Part shown: positions 53,622 through 61,821 of the stretch, piece by piece
How positions within the stretch are numbered: position 1 is the first letter of the stretch
Layout: every line of letters begins with the position of its first letter
NCBI RefSeq assembly: GCF_003325355.1
Contig: NZ_CP030850.1
Span: 6,461,001-6,525,000, forward strand
From: Runella rosea
GTDB taxonomy: Bacteria; Bacteroidota; Bacteroidia; Cytophagales; Spirosomataceae
Length of the DNA: 64,000 nucleotides
Reading direction: 5' to 3'
Notes under the pieces: model-generated
The model's input: only the letters and a program-made list of their open reading frames with translations
Database searches by the model: none
What the model was told of the DNA's origin: nothing
Made by a program: the position numbers and the translations under genes

Positions 53622-53948
53622 TTACTTATCGCCAGTACGACGAATCTCAACTTTTACTTCTGTCTTTGGGGCAACTACGGTGTCAGTTGTTTGTTTGGCA
53701 ATCACCGTTTTTTCATCAATGCTGATTTTGGTTTCTACGACTGTATCCATTGTTGGGAGTAGAGAAATCAGGCGCTGATCGTTGAGTGAAAAAACGGGGG
53801 CCGTTGGTGTATACGTATCTTGCGTTGGCAAAGAAGCCAACAATTCTACAATCTGATTTTGTGTGCGGAGGCTCTTTCCATCTTGAGCTACGGCAATATG
53901 TCCAAGTGATAAAACACTTAAAGCGGCGGTGATGATGAACGTTTTCAT
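53622..53948 (-). CDS. Small exported protein of unknown function
   Basis: 108 residues with a clear signal peptide (MKTFIITAALSVLSLGHIAVAQ, cut near 22). The mature part is short, Thr- and Val-rich, with no Cys and no recognised domain; TVVETKISIDEKTVIAKQ suggests beta strands. It ends at the metF terminator. Possibly lineage-specific. Confidence 0.65.
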   Translation of the reverse strand: MKTFIITAALSVLSLGHIAVAQDGKSLRTQNQIVELLASLPTQDTYTPTAPVFSLNDQRLISLLPTMDTVVETKISIDEKTVIAKQTTDTVVAPKTEVKVEIRRTGDK

Positions 53949-54393
53949 AATGGGTACTTTGTTTTAATTTAACGATTTAGCATTTGCTATTGGCTGTTAT
54001 TCCTTTTTTGACACTGCAAAGGTGCAGGGTTGCTGCGACTTCGGAAAGTGAAATTGGATGAGTGGATATTTTTTAGTGATGAATGGTATATGATTTGCCA
54101 TCAAACCAAAATATATTCTGTTTTTATTTGTTAAATAGCGTATTGAATGTAAAAAGTTATATATAAAATACGTTTTGTTATATATTATACAAAATTATAT
54201 TTTGTTTATATTTTGTTGAAATAGAGTAATTCTACACTCTAATTTCCTGTTTTCTTACCAATAACGTTTAAGGTATTTTATTGTACTATTTTTATTGCTT
54301 TTTGTGAAAATCATTGTTATTGAGATACTTATTGTTATTTTCACAGTCATAAGTGCTGTTATTCTATTCTTCCCTTTTTAACCTCTTATCTCT
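53949..54393. other. 445-nt AT-rich intergenic region
   Basis: No gene is supported. From about 54100 to 54240 the sequence is almost all A and T. It has a dyad TTTTGT/ACAAAA (54173-54194) and three nearby TTTTGT copies (54173, 54210 region, 54221 region). This is the only upstream space for the divergent small exported gene and the OmpA operon, so promoters must lie here, but none can be named with confidence. Confidence 0.5.
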
Positions 54394-55287
54394 ATGGCTT
54401 CAAGTGTCAAAACGCTTGCGTGGATTTTGCTCATTGGCTGGATGGGCGGGTCTACTTACTGGCATGTTTGTAAAATCAAATTGTTATGTGACGGTCCTCC
54501 CGAAGTAAGTACCGCTGCGCCCGCTGGTTATTCTATCCCTGCCCTCAGTATAGTGGATGGAAACAATCTTAGTTTATCATCGGCGATGAATTTTGGCTTT
54601 AAAAAGTCAATGCCCGAGCCTAATTATGTCAATGTTAAAAAAGAATTGGACTCATTGGCGGCTTACCTTAAAGCAAATTCTGGTCGAAAACTGACAATTA
54701 CGGGGCTTTATTCTTCTATTGAACAAAACACCACTTCCTTCCCTGATTTGGGATTGGCGCGCGCGGATGCCCTGAAACAGTATTTGGTACAGGCGGGAGT
54801 GCCCGGAAGTCAGTTGGTGACGGCAAGTAAATTGATTGACTTAACATTCAGCGCCGACGATTCTACGCACGGGATGGAGTTTGGGTTTGACAGCTTGATG
54901 ATTCCGAAAACAGAAGAGGCGCTTGCCGCGGCGGAGAAATACGAAAATGTATTCAAAACCATGGATTTGTACTTCAAAACCGCCAAAGCTGATTATATCA
55001 AAACGCCCGAGAATGAGAAGTTTATCGAAGAGGCAATCAAATACCTAGCGGCTAATAAGGATAAAAAGCTTGCCTTAACGGGCCACACTGACAACGATGG
55101 TACGGATGAAACAAACCTGAAGCTTTCTAAAAACCGGGCAGGCAGTGTGAAGGCATTATTAATGAAGAGAGGAATCCCAGAAGCCCAGTTGGTGACTGAT
55201 GCAAAAGGCGAGTCGCAACCAAAAGCCTCCAACGATACTCCTGAGGGCCGTAAAGCCAACCGTCGGGTAAGTATTATTGTACAATAA
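54394..55287 (+). CDS. OmpA-family protein with two OmpA-like units
   Basis: 297 residues. One N-terminal hydrophobic segment (about 7-18) serves as signal or anchor. The C-terminal OmpA domain is complete (about 190-297): LALTGHTDNDGTDETNLKLS, then NRAGSVKALL and GRKANRRVSI, which bind peptidoglycan. A second, degenerate unit at about 62-150 (KLTITGLYSSIE, LGLARADALKQYLVQAGV) points to internal duplication. It heads a three-gene group with two anchored helix-hairpin-helix proteins. Confidence 0.87.
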   Translation: MASSVKTLAWILLIGWMGGSTYWHVCKIKLLCDGPPEVSTAAPAGYSIPALSIVDGNNLSLSSAMNFGFKKSMPEPNYVNVKKELDSLAAYLKANSGRKLTITGLYSSIEQNTTSFPDLGLARADALKQYLVQAGVPGSQLVTASKLIDLTFSADDSTHGMEFGFDSLMIPKTEEALAAAEKYENVFKTMDLYFKTAKADYIKTPENEKFIEEAIKYLAANKDKKLALTGHTDNDGTDETNLKLSKNRAGSVKALLMKRGIPEAQLVTDAKGESQPKASNDTPEGRKANRRVSIIVQ

Positions 55288-55320
55288 ATTTGTCAATTCG
55301 GTAAAACTCCTATTTATATT

Positions 55321-55842
55321 ATGTACTCACATTTTAATCCGTTTGCCTCGGGAGATGCCTGGTGGCAACACCTATTGATGCTGGTGATAGCAGCTATATT
55401 AGGCTATATCATTGGCTATATTTCGGCAAAAAGTAAGGCCGATAGTTTACGAGCGGAATTGCAGGCGCTCGAAATCGATATTGATGAATGTCAACAAAGC
55501 AAAAAAGAAGTAATCGCGGTTACTCCGCCCGTCGCAAAGGCCGCTGCTGTTGTAGCTCCGCTTCCCACGCCCGCTGTTGTCACTACGCCCGATGATTTGA
55601 AAGTAGTGGAAGGGATTGGACCGAAAATTGAGAAACTGCTTAATCAGGAGGGGATTTTAACGTTTGCTCAGTTGGCCGAAGCCTCACCCGAGCGGATCAA
55701 AGAAATATTGGTGGCTGCTGGCACCCGTTATGTAATGCATAACCCTGCTACGTGGCCTGAGCAATCGGCACTAGCCCGCGACGGCCAATGGGACGCGCTG
55801 AAAACATGGCAGGATGAGCTCAACAAGGGCCGTACACATTAA
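55321..55842 (+). CDS. Membrane-anchored helix-hairpin-helix protein, copy 1
   Basis: 173 residues. One membrane helix (about 16-38; LLMLVIAAILGYIIGYI), a short coiled coil (42-62), a Pro/Ala/Val linker, then a C-terminal domain from 95: DDLKVVEGIGPKIEKLLNQE and GILTFAQLAEASPERIKEIL. The GIGPK loop is a helix-hairpin-helix as in predicted flap-endonuclease-like proteins (COG3743 type). The ending TWPEQSALARDGQWDALKTW is shared with copy 2. Whether it binds DNA is unknown; context with OmpA suggests an envelope role. Confidence 0.82.
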   Translation: MYSHFNPFASGDAWWQHLLMLVIAAILGYIIGYISAKSKADSLRAELQALEIDIDECQQSKKEVIAVTPPVAKAAAVVAPLPTPAVVTTPDDLKVVEGIGPKIEKLLNQEGILTFAQLAEASPERIKEILVAAGTRYVMHNPATWPEQSALARDGQWDALKTWQDELNKGRTH

Positions 55843-55872
55843 TGGTTTTACCCTCAAATTAGATTAATCACC

Positions 55873-56406
55873 ATGATTATACTACAAGCTACTCCCATAA
55901 GTCAGAACTTTTGGATTGCAGGATTTGAAGCCCTCGCCCTGTTGGCCTTGGCGGCTTATATTGGCTGGTGGATAGCCCGCCGTACTTTTGCGGTAGAACT
56001 GGCTAGTCTAGAAGCCGACGTTCATACGCGTCACAAAGAGCTCAATGATTGCCACAAGAGTAAGTTGGCAGTCTCAACGCCTGCTCCAGGCCGAATCCCA
56101 GAGCCTGTTCAACCAGAAAGCCTTAGAGTTGTGCCCGTAATTCCGAGTGAACCCGACGATTTAGAAATTATTGAGGGCATTGGACCCAAAATTGCTGAAC
56201 TTCTTAATCAACAAGGGATTTTGACGTTTGCGCAGTTGGCCGAAACGCCCGCTGAATCTATCAAGGGAATTTTGAATGCGGCTGGTCCGCGTTTTCAGAT
56301 TCATGACCCTACTACTTGGCCAGAACAAGCTTCTTTGGCCCGTGATGGCAAATGGGATGAGCTGAAAAAATGGCAGGATGAGCTGAATAAAGGCAGGTTG
56401 GATTGA
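55873..56406 (+). CDS. Membrane-anchored helix-hairpin-helix protein, copy 2
   Basis: 177 residues, same plan as copy 1: membrane helix about 17-36 (ALALLALAAYIGWWIA), coiled coil, linker and C-terminal domain DDLEIIEGIGPKIAELLNQQ. By eye, over the last 80 residues about two thirds of positions are identical to copy 1, while the N-termini share only layout. The tandem duplication kept the C-terminal domain under constraint. It starts 30 nt after copy 1 and ends at a strong terminator. Confidence 0.82.
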   Translation: MIILQATPISQNFWIAGFEALALLALAAYIGWWIARRTFAVELASLEADVHTRHKELNDCHKSKLAVSTPAPGRIPEPVQPESLRVVPVIPSEPDDLEIIEGIGPKIAELLNQQGILTFAQLAETPAESIKGILNAAGPRFQIHDPTTWPEQASLARDGKWDELKKWQDELNKGRLD

Positions 56407-56420
56407 GTACAGTACATTTA

Positions 56421-56459
56421 TCAAACAAAAAGCCCCGATTTTCGGGGCTTTTTGTTTGA
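56421..56459. terminator. Bidirectional terminator
   Basis: Perfect 18-bp arms (TCAAACAAAAAGCCCCGA) with a 3-nt loop, flanked by A and T tracts, between the HhH operon and the convergent enolase-superfamily gene. Confidence 0.95.
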
Positions 56460-56473
56460 GGTATAGTCAGGGC

Positions 56474-57748
56474 TTATTCAAAGAAAGGAACCCCTTTTGG
56501 AGCGTATTTACGCATACCTTCTTCATTGATTTCCACGCCGACACCCGGTTTTTCGGAAAGCGGAATATACCCATCTTTCACCATCGGCCCGTCAAACGTT
56601 ACGATTTCTTTGAACATCGGTTCTTCGTGGAAATAAATCTGCCACTCCAAAATCAAAAAATTAGGCACCGAAGCGCATACGTGGCTCGAAGCCATAGCTC
56701 CTAAATACGAAGCCACCATGTGGGGTGCAAACGGCACGTAATATAAGTTGGCGAGGTTGGCAATGCGCTGGCCTTCGCCCAGCCCGCCAGCTTTTTGGAG
56801 ATCGGGCATTACCACGTCTACCGCCCCCAATTCCAACAGTTTCCGGAAGCCGTGCGCCAAATAGTGGTTTTCACCCGCACAGATGGGCGTTTGGGTAGAG
56901 TCCCGGACGGTCTTATAGGCTTCGGGGTTTTCGGCGGGAAACGGTTCTTCCAAAAACAATAATTTTAACGGTTCCATCATCTTAGCTACGCGCTTGCCAG
57001 TGGTGGTATCATAGCGACCGTGCATGTCTACACAAATGTCGATTTTTGGCCCAACGGCTTCCCGCACGGCGGCAATTTGGTTATACATCCGTTCCAATTC
57101 CCCATTGCTTGCGGTCCAGTTGTAAGCGTCGTACTTGTTGGGGTCATTGCGCTCGTCAATGTCGTATTTTACGGCGGTAAATCCCATTTTTACGGCGGCT
57201 TTGGCGCTTTCGGCAAAGGCGGCAGGGCCTGTTTGGGTGGTTCTGTACGCACCGGTATCGCAATAAACGCGGATTTTGTCCCGAAATTTTCCTCCCAATA
57301 ACTGATACACGGGCATTCCGAGCGCTTTGCCGGCCAAATCCCACAGGGCAGACTCAACCGCCGACAAAACCGCAATGTACATCCCCGCCTGCGCTCCTTC
57401 AAAAAAACCAGCGCGGCGCACATCTTCAAACAAGCGGTGTACATTGAGCGGATTTTTCCCCTTGATACGCTCGCCCATCATTTTGACCAGATGGTACGTG
57501 CCGGGCGTTGCATCAACACCTTCACCGCAACCGTGAATACCCTGATTGGTATAAATTTTAACAAATAAACTGTGCCCGTTGCGGATAAAACCGCATTTAA
57601 TATCGGTGATTTTTAAATCAGAAGGGGCTGAAGATTGGGGTGTGCGGTGGAGCGCAGTTTCAAGTCCTTGGCCATAACTGCTGAGGGTTGAAAGGCCCAG
57701 AGCGGTGGTAATGGCACTTTTGGTTAAAAAGTCGCGGCGGGAGGTCAT
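56474..57748 (-). CDS. Tat-exported enolase-superfamily (mandelate racemase type) enzyme
   Basis: 424 residues. The N-terminus TSRRDFL plus a hydrophobic stretch is a Tat signal. Catalytic parts: K194 region (AVKYD), metal ligands D241 (VDMHG), E267 or E268 (FLEEPF) and E293 (AGENHY), then the D316/H343 region (MPDLQKAGG, APHMVASY). This is the MR subgroup of sugar-acid dehydratases and epimerases; the substrate is undetermined. Export of such an enzyme is unusual. The upstream RraA-like gene is also exported and 44 nt away, suggesting a periplasmic sugar-acid route. Confidence 0.88.
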   Translation of the reverse strand: MTSRRDFLTKSAITTALGLSTLSSYGQGLETALHRTPQSSAPSDLKITDIKCGFIRNGHSLFVKIYTNQGIHGCGEGVDATPGTYHLVKMMGERIKGKNPLNVHRLFEDVRRAGFFEGAQAGMYIAVLSAVESALWDLAGKALGMPVYQLLGGKFRDKIRVYCDTGAYRTTQTGPAAFAESAKAAVKMGFTAVKYDIDERNDPNKYDAYNWTASNGELERMYNQIAAVREAVGPKIDICVDMHGRYDTTTGKRVAKMMEPLKLLFLEEPFPAENPEAYKTVRDSTQTPICAGENHYLAHGFRKLLELGAVDVVMPDLQKAGGLGEGQRIANLANLYYVPFAPHMVASYLGAMASSHVCASVPNFLILEWQIYFHEEPMFKEIVTFDGPMVKDGYIPLSEKPGVGVEINEEGMRKYAPKGVPFFE

Positions 57749-57792
57749 TGGATTGTTGAAAGGTTAAAAATGGAAGGAAAAGGGTTAACAAT

Positions 57793-58737
57793 TTACCAAG
57801 TGCGATTTTTCAAATATTCCTGAATTTGTTCTTTCGGTACTGGAAGCTCGTTGATGTGTGAATTGAGCCATTTCGAAAAATCTTTTTCAATCTCGTCCGA
57901 CCAGCGATTGTCGATTTGTCCTGCCGTGTATTTTTGCTCGCGGAGCCGTTCATGGCCAAACATATCGCGCAAACGCACGATTTCTGAAGTAGTTACCACC
58001 TTTTCGGCCAAATGTGGTGGAATAAATGTAACGGCCCCGTCGCGCCCCAGCACGACGTCGCCGGGCATGACCATTACCTTGCCAATGCGCGTAGGGTGAT
58101 TAATGCCCACCAAGGTAGTATTCAGTTCACCATCAGGATTGTTGAGGTGGTGTGAAGGGTGATAAGTGCGGAAAAAAGAAGTAAAACCGCCGATTTCTTT
58201 CAGCCCCGCAATGTCGCGAATGGCACCTTCGTACACAATGCCGTTGCCTGATTTGGCGTAGATGGAATTTCCTAAATTATCGCCGATGGTAGGGCCATTT
58301 TCGTGCGCTCCGAATTGGTCCACTACGTACACATCGCCTTTGACGAGCAGGTCAATCGGCCATGAATTCTGGGACTTGATGCGCCCGTCTTTTTCGTGTC
58401 CTTTTTTATCAATCACGCGGTGAACGTCTGGCCGACCGGGCATAAACGTTGCGGTCAAGGCCCGTCCAACCAACACGCTGTCGGGGTTGATGCATTGCCA
58501 CCCCTCAGCGTACTGAAATTTATAGTTGGCTCCTTTCATCACCGCCCATGCTTCTTCATGCGTGACGAGCCTCATGCGTTTGAGGAGCGCATCGGAAACT
58601 TTGGGGCGACCGTCGGCAAAGCGTTCTCCCTTCCATTCGGGGGTTAGAAAAAGGAGCTCTTCTTTGGAAATTTGTTGGGCAAATAGGGGTAAGGTGAGTC
58701 CCCCCCATAGAATAGCGGAGAAAAAGAGAGTTTTCAC
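57793..58737 (-). CDS. Exported RraA-family protein (aldolase-like)
   Basis: 314 residues with a signal peptide (about 1-20, cut after LFAQ). The RraA core: GDNLGNSIYAKSGNGIVYEG and GAIRDIAGL with the Gly-rich site and conserved Arg-Asp, then VMPGDVVLGRDGAVTFIPP. Enzymes of this fold include HMG/CHA aldolases and oxaloacetate decarboxylases; the RNase-E inhibitor RraA itself is cytoplasmic and much shorter. Secretion and a long N-terminal extension argue for an aldolase-type role on exogenous acids, coupled with the enolase-superfamily gene. Confidence 0.87.
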   Translation of the reverse strand: MKTLFFSAILWGGLTLPLFAQQISKEELLFLTPEWKGERFADGRPKVSDALLKRMRLVTHEEAWAVMKGANYKFQYAEGWQCINPDSVLVGRALTATFMPGRPDVHRVIDKKGHEKDGRIKSQNSWPIDLLVKGDVYVVDQFGAHENGPTIGDNLGNSIYAKSGNGIVYEGAIRDIAGLKEIGGFTSFFRTYHPSHHLNNPDGELNTTLVGINHPTRIGKVMVMPGDVVLGRDGAVTFIPPHLAEKVVTTSEIVRLRDMFGHERLREQKYTAGQIDNRWSDEIEKDFSKWLNSHINELPVPKEQIQEYLKNRTW

Positions 58738-58849
58738 AAGATACTAAGTTGAGGATTAAAGGTTTTACTTTAAAAGCCGATATTCTCCTAAACTTACTTT
58801 TGCGCTATTTTTTCTATTAATACTTCTGTTTTATGGATTAAAATTAACC

Positions 58850-59959
58850 CTATTTCGCCGAAGGTTTTATCCCATAACTGCGCAATTCGTCGCGTATTTT
58901 TTTTACCCAACTTGCCTGCATTCCTTGGTTGATTCCGTGGTTGGTTTCGTCATCGTATTGCTGCTGAAGCTGCGTATGAAGCCGAAAATATTCCAGATAT
59001 TGGTATTGAATCTCACTACTGAAGTCCTCGACAGAAAACGTCATGGTTTGTACTTTTCGCTTAAAGCGCTCTGCGGTGACGCGAGTTACGTCAAAATGAA
59101 GCTGTTCGTGGTCGAGAACGTAGTCGTTTTTAGAATCGGGCCGAACCCATGAGATGGTTTTGTCAATCCAAACTTTCGTCCGAACTCGTAGCTCTACGGT
59201 GCGATTTTTGACGGAGGAACGAGCCTCAAATCCGAAACTCGTAAATACCTGTGCTGCCCACCGATTAAACACACTGGGAGCACCCTGAAAATCCAACCAT
59301 GTAAGCGGCCGATTGGGGTTATAATACACCAGTGAGTCGGCTTTGGCGGGCGCTATAAGGCTATCATCTTCGATAATAACGGTGACACTTTTCGCAAAAA
59401 TATCGGAGACATTCACGCTTTGGGCGTACCATTTACTAAACCCCTTCAATTCATTTTCCAACAACCGCCTGATTTGGGGCTCAATGATATCTTCTGGCGG
59501 AACCCCGCTGCGGGTGTAGGTCGTGGTGGCATTGCCGCCAGTAAGAAAGACTCGTTTACCATCACGGTACGTTTCAAAGCTCAGATTCATTTTGATTTTC
59601 CCAGTCACTTTGGCGGGAGGGAGTAGGGTTTCTCTTACATGTAATTCTTTGATCACAAGGATAATAGGGGTTAGGGAGTCGGTGTTGGCGGGGTTGAAAT
59701 GCCGTCGCAACAACTTGTCGATGGAGGGAGCTACCCCTCCCTGGAGGACGGCGGTTAGGGGCTGTGGCTTACTCCAAACCGTTCCAATATTGGTAGTGAT
59801 GGGGCGGCTGTCAATGACTTCGACGATAAAAAAACCTTTGGGCTGTACGTTGAGCCGTTCGGATTTTAGGGTGATGGTTTGGGTCTGCGAGAAACACGGC
59901 GTTGGGAGGGTAGATTGCACGATAAAAAACAACAAAACCCATGCGAGACTACGCTGCAT
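58850..59959 (-). CDS. Exported DUF922 putative zinc protease
   Basis: 369 residues from the ATG at 59959 (MQRSLAWVLLFF), which opens a signal peptide; upstream in-frame ATGs at 59989 and 60031 are less likely. The C-terminal half matches DUF922: RPLTWLDFQGAP, then KVWIDKTISWVRPDS and the metal motif HEQLH at about 284-288 in VLDHEQLHFDVTR. This HExxH pattern predicts a zinc metallopeptidase of unknown target. The N-terminal half is a separate beta domain. Divergent from the dCMP deaminase gene. Confidence 0.8.
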   Translation of the reverse strand: MQRSLAWVLLFFIVQSTLPTPCFSQTQTITLKSERLNVQPKGFFIVEVIDSRPITTNIGTVWSKPQPLTAVLQGGVAPSIDKLLRRHFNPANTDSLTPIILVIKELHVRETLLPPAKVTGKIKMNLSFETYRDGKRVFLTGGNATTTYTRSGVPPEDIIEPQIRRLLENELKGFSKWYAQSVNVSDIFAKSVTVIIEDDSLIAPAKADSLVYYNPNRPLTWLDFQGAPSVFNRWAAQVFTSFGFEARSSVKNRTVELRVRTKVWIDKTISWVRPDSKNDYVLDHEQLHFDVTRVTAERFKRKVQTMTFSVEDFSSEIQYQYLEYFRLHTQLQQQYDDETNHGINQGMQASWVKKIRDELRSYGIKPSAK

Positions 59960-60030
59960 ACCTTTCTTATTTGTTACTTTGTCTTTCATTACGTACGAAT
60001 TACAACGAATACACGGCACTTTTAAACTCA

Positions 60031-60537
60031 ATGTTCAAGAAAATGCGTCCTGCTTTTGACGATATATTTATGGAATTGGCCCAAAATCTGGCGCGGCGAT
60101 CGCATTGCATCAAAGCGCAGGTAGGGTCTGTCCTCACCAAAGATACGCGGATTATTTCAATCGGTTATAATGGCCCGCCGTCGGGAACCCACAATTGTGA
60201 TGAAGAATTTCCTGGCGTCGGTTGTCCCCGAGACTCTAAAGGAAGTTGTTCTTTGGCCTTACATGCGGAGCAAAACGCCATTTTGTACGCCGTTAAAAAT
60301 GGCGCAAATCTGGAAGGAACCACTCTCTATGTAACACTTTCGCCTTGCATAGCCTGTGCCCGGGTAATTTTTACGATGAAAATCAAACGGGTTATTTATC
60401 TAAATTCTTATGCCGAATACAAAGGCATCGGTATTGATGAAGGGGTAGAATTTTTGCGCAAGTTTGGGGTGGAAGTAGATCGGTACATTCCGAAAGAGAA
60501 TGTTGAAAGCCAATTGTCTATTGACCATCTAAAATAA
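60031..60537 (+). CDS. dCMP deaminase family protein
   Basis: 168 residues from the ATG at 60031 (MFKKMRPAF); upstream codons in frame overlap the divergent gene. Zinc motifs: HAEQNAIL and SPCIACA (PCxxC). The insert THNCDEEFPGVGCPRDSKGS with extra Cys residues marks the dCMP deaminase/ComEB group. It deaminates dCMP to dUMP for thymidylate supply. acpH-like gene follows after 66 nt. Confidence 0.92.
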   Translation: MFKKMRPAFDDIFMELAQNLARRSHCIKAQVGSVLTKDTRIISIGYNGPPSGTHNCDEEFPGVGCPRDSKGSCSLALHAEQNAILYAVKNGANLEGTTLYVTLSPCIACARVIFTMKIKRVIYLNSYAEYKGIGIDEGVEFLRKFGVEVDRYIPKENVESQLSIDHLK

Positions 60538-60603
60538 CACTTTCTGCACTTTTTCTGACAAAACGACAAAACCCAATCGGTCATTCGTAATCGAACCTCG
60601 CCA

Positions 60604-61200
60604 ATGAACTACCTCGCCCATTTTTATTTGTCTTTTGAGCAGGAACCATTAATCATTGGCAATTTGCTGGGCGATTTTGCCCGTGGCCGCCTTGACCACC
60701 CGCGCAATGACCGATACAACGCCTCCATCAAGCAAGGCATTTTGTTGCATCGTCATATTGATTCATTTACTGATTCGCATCCGTCGGGCCATACCTGTCG
60801 TCAGGCATTGCCTGACTATTTTGGCAAATATAAAGGTGTGATTACGGATATGTATTTTGATTATTTTCTGGCAAAACACTTTGCGGATTATCATCATTTG
60901 CCCCTAAAACACTTTACGATGTACGTGTACGGGGTGTTGGAAAAGCACCGTTCGGTTTTGCCGCAAGAAGCTTTCGGGTTGGTAGATTCGATGATTAAGT
61001 ACGATTGGTTGTATAATTATCAGTTTCTGGAAGGTATGAATCGGTCGTTTGGTGGAATGTCGCGACGTTATCCGTTTTTGGCGGGGATTGAGCGGGCAGG
61101 AGCAGAGCTGTTTGAAAATGAAGCCCTCTATGAGCCATATTTTCGGGCATTTTTCCCTGATTTAATCAGCAGTTGCAAGGATTTTCTTTCGTACGATTAG
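60604..61200 (+). CDS. AcpH-like acyl-carrier-protein phosphodiesterase (DUF479)
   Basis: 198 residues. The start MNYLAHFYLSF, GNLLGDFARG, and LLHRHIDSFTDSHP with conserved His/Asp are family features (HD-like all-helical). AcpH removes phosphopantetheine from holo-ACP; many DUF479 members are untested. It is followed 26 nt later by the MOSC gene. Confidence 0.87.
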   Translation: MNYLAHFYLSFEQEPLIIGNLLGDFARGRLDHPRNDRYNASIKQGILLHRHIDSFTDSHPSGHTCRQALPDYFGKYKGVITDMYFDYFLAKHFADYHHLPLKHFTMYVYGVLEKHRSVLPQEAFGLVDSMIKYDWLYNYQFLEGMNRSFGGMSRRYPFLAGIERAGAELFENEALYEPYFRAFFPDLISSCKDFLSYD

Positions 61201-61226
61201 AGGTAATTTATCTAACTACTTGAACC

Positions 61227-61736
61227 ATGTTTAATGAACCTACTCCTTTAAAAGAACTGATGAGCCACTTTCCGCAGGCGGGAGAGGTGATTTGGATTGG
61301 ACTACGTACGGCTACGCGACAAGAGATTAAAATTGTGGAAGAAACCTACGCCCGTATTGGTACAGGCTTAGAAGGCGACCGCTACAAAGGTACTGCCGAT
61401 AGCAAACGTCAGGTGACGCTGATACAAGCCGAACATTTGGCGGCGGTAGGGTCGTATCTGGGGCGGGGAATCATTGATCCCGTATTGACACGACGCAATA
61501 TCGTAGTGCAAGGAATCAACCTATTGGCACTCAAAGACCATCGCATCCAGATTGGAGACGCTGTACTTGAGATGACTGGACTGTGCCATCCGTGCAGCCG
61601 CATGGAAGAAGTTTTGGGGCCTGGAGGCTACAACGCCATGCGCGGACACGGCGGTATCACTGCGCGCGTGGTGCAAGAAGGGGCTATTCGGTTAGGGGAT
61701 ACCGTGACGGTTTTAAAAACGGAGCAGAAGATTTAA
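61227..61736 (+). CDS. MOSC-domain protein
   Basis: 169 residues, a single MOSC domain. GDRYKGTADSKRQVTLIQAE, RRNIVVQGINLLAL and the conserved cysteine in GLCHPCSRMEE are typical. MOSC proteins bind molybdenum cofactor or carry sulfur; the donor and acceptor are not evident. Probably co-transcribed with the acpH-like gene. Confidence 0.9.
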   Translation: MFNEPTPLKELMSHFPQAGEVIWIGLRTATRQEIKIVEETYARIGTGLEGDRYKGTADSKRQVTLIQAEHLAAVGSYLGRGIIDPVLTRRNIVVQGINLLALKDHRIQIGDAVLEMTGLCHPCSRMEEVLGPGGYNAMRGHGGITARVVQEGAIRLGDTVTVLKTEQKI

Positions 61737-61821
61737 TGCTAACTTCCTGATAACTTTTCAATTACTTACGTTCTCTGTTTTTTCTGTTTGAATTCAGACA
61801 TTGACTTGCTAACTTGCGGCC

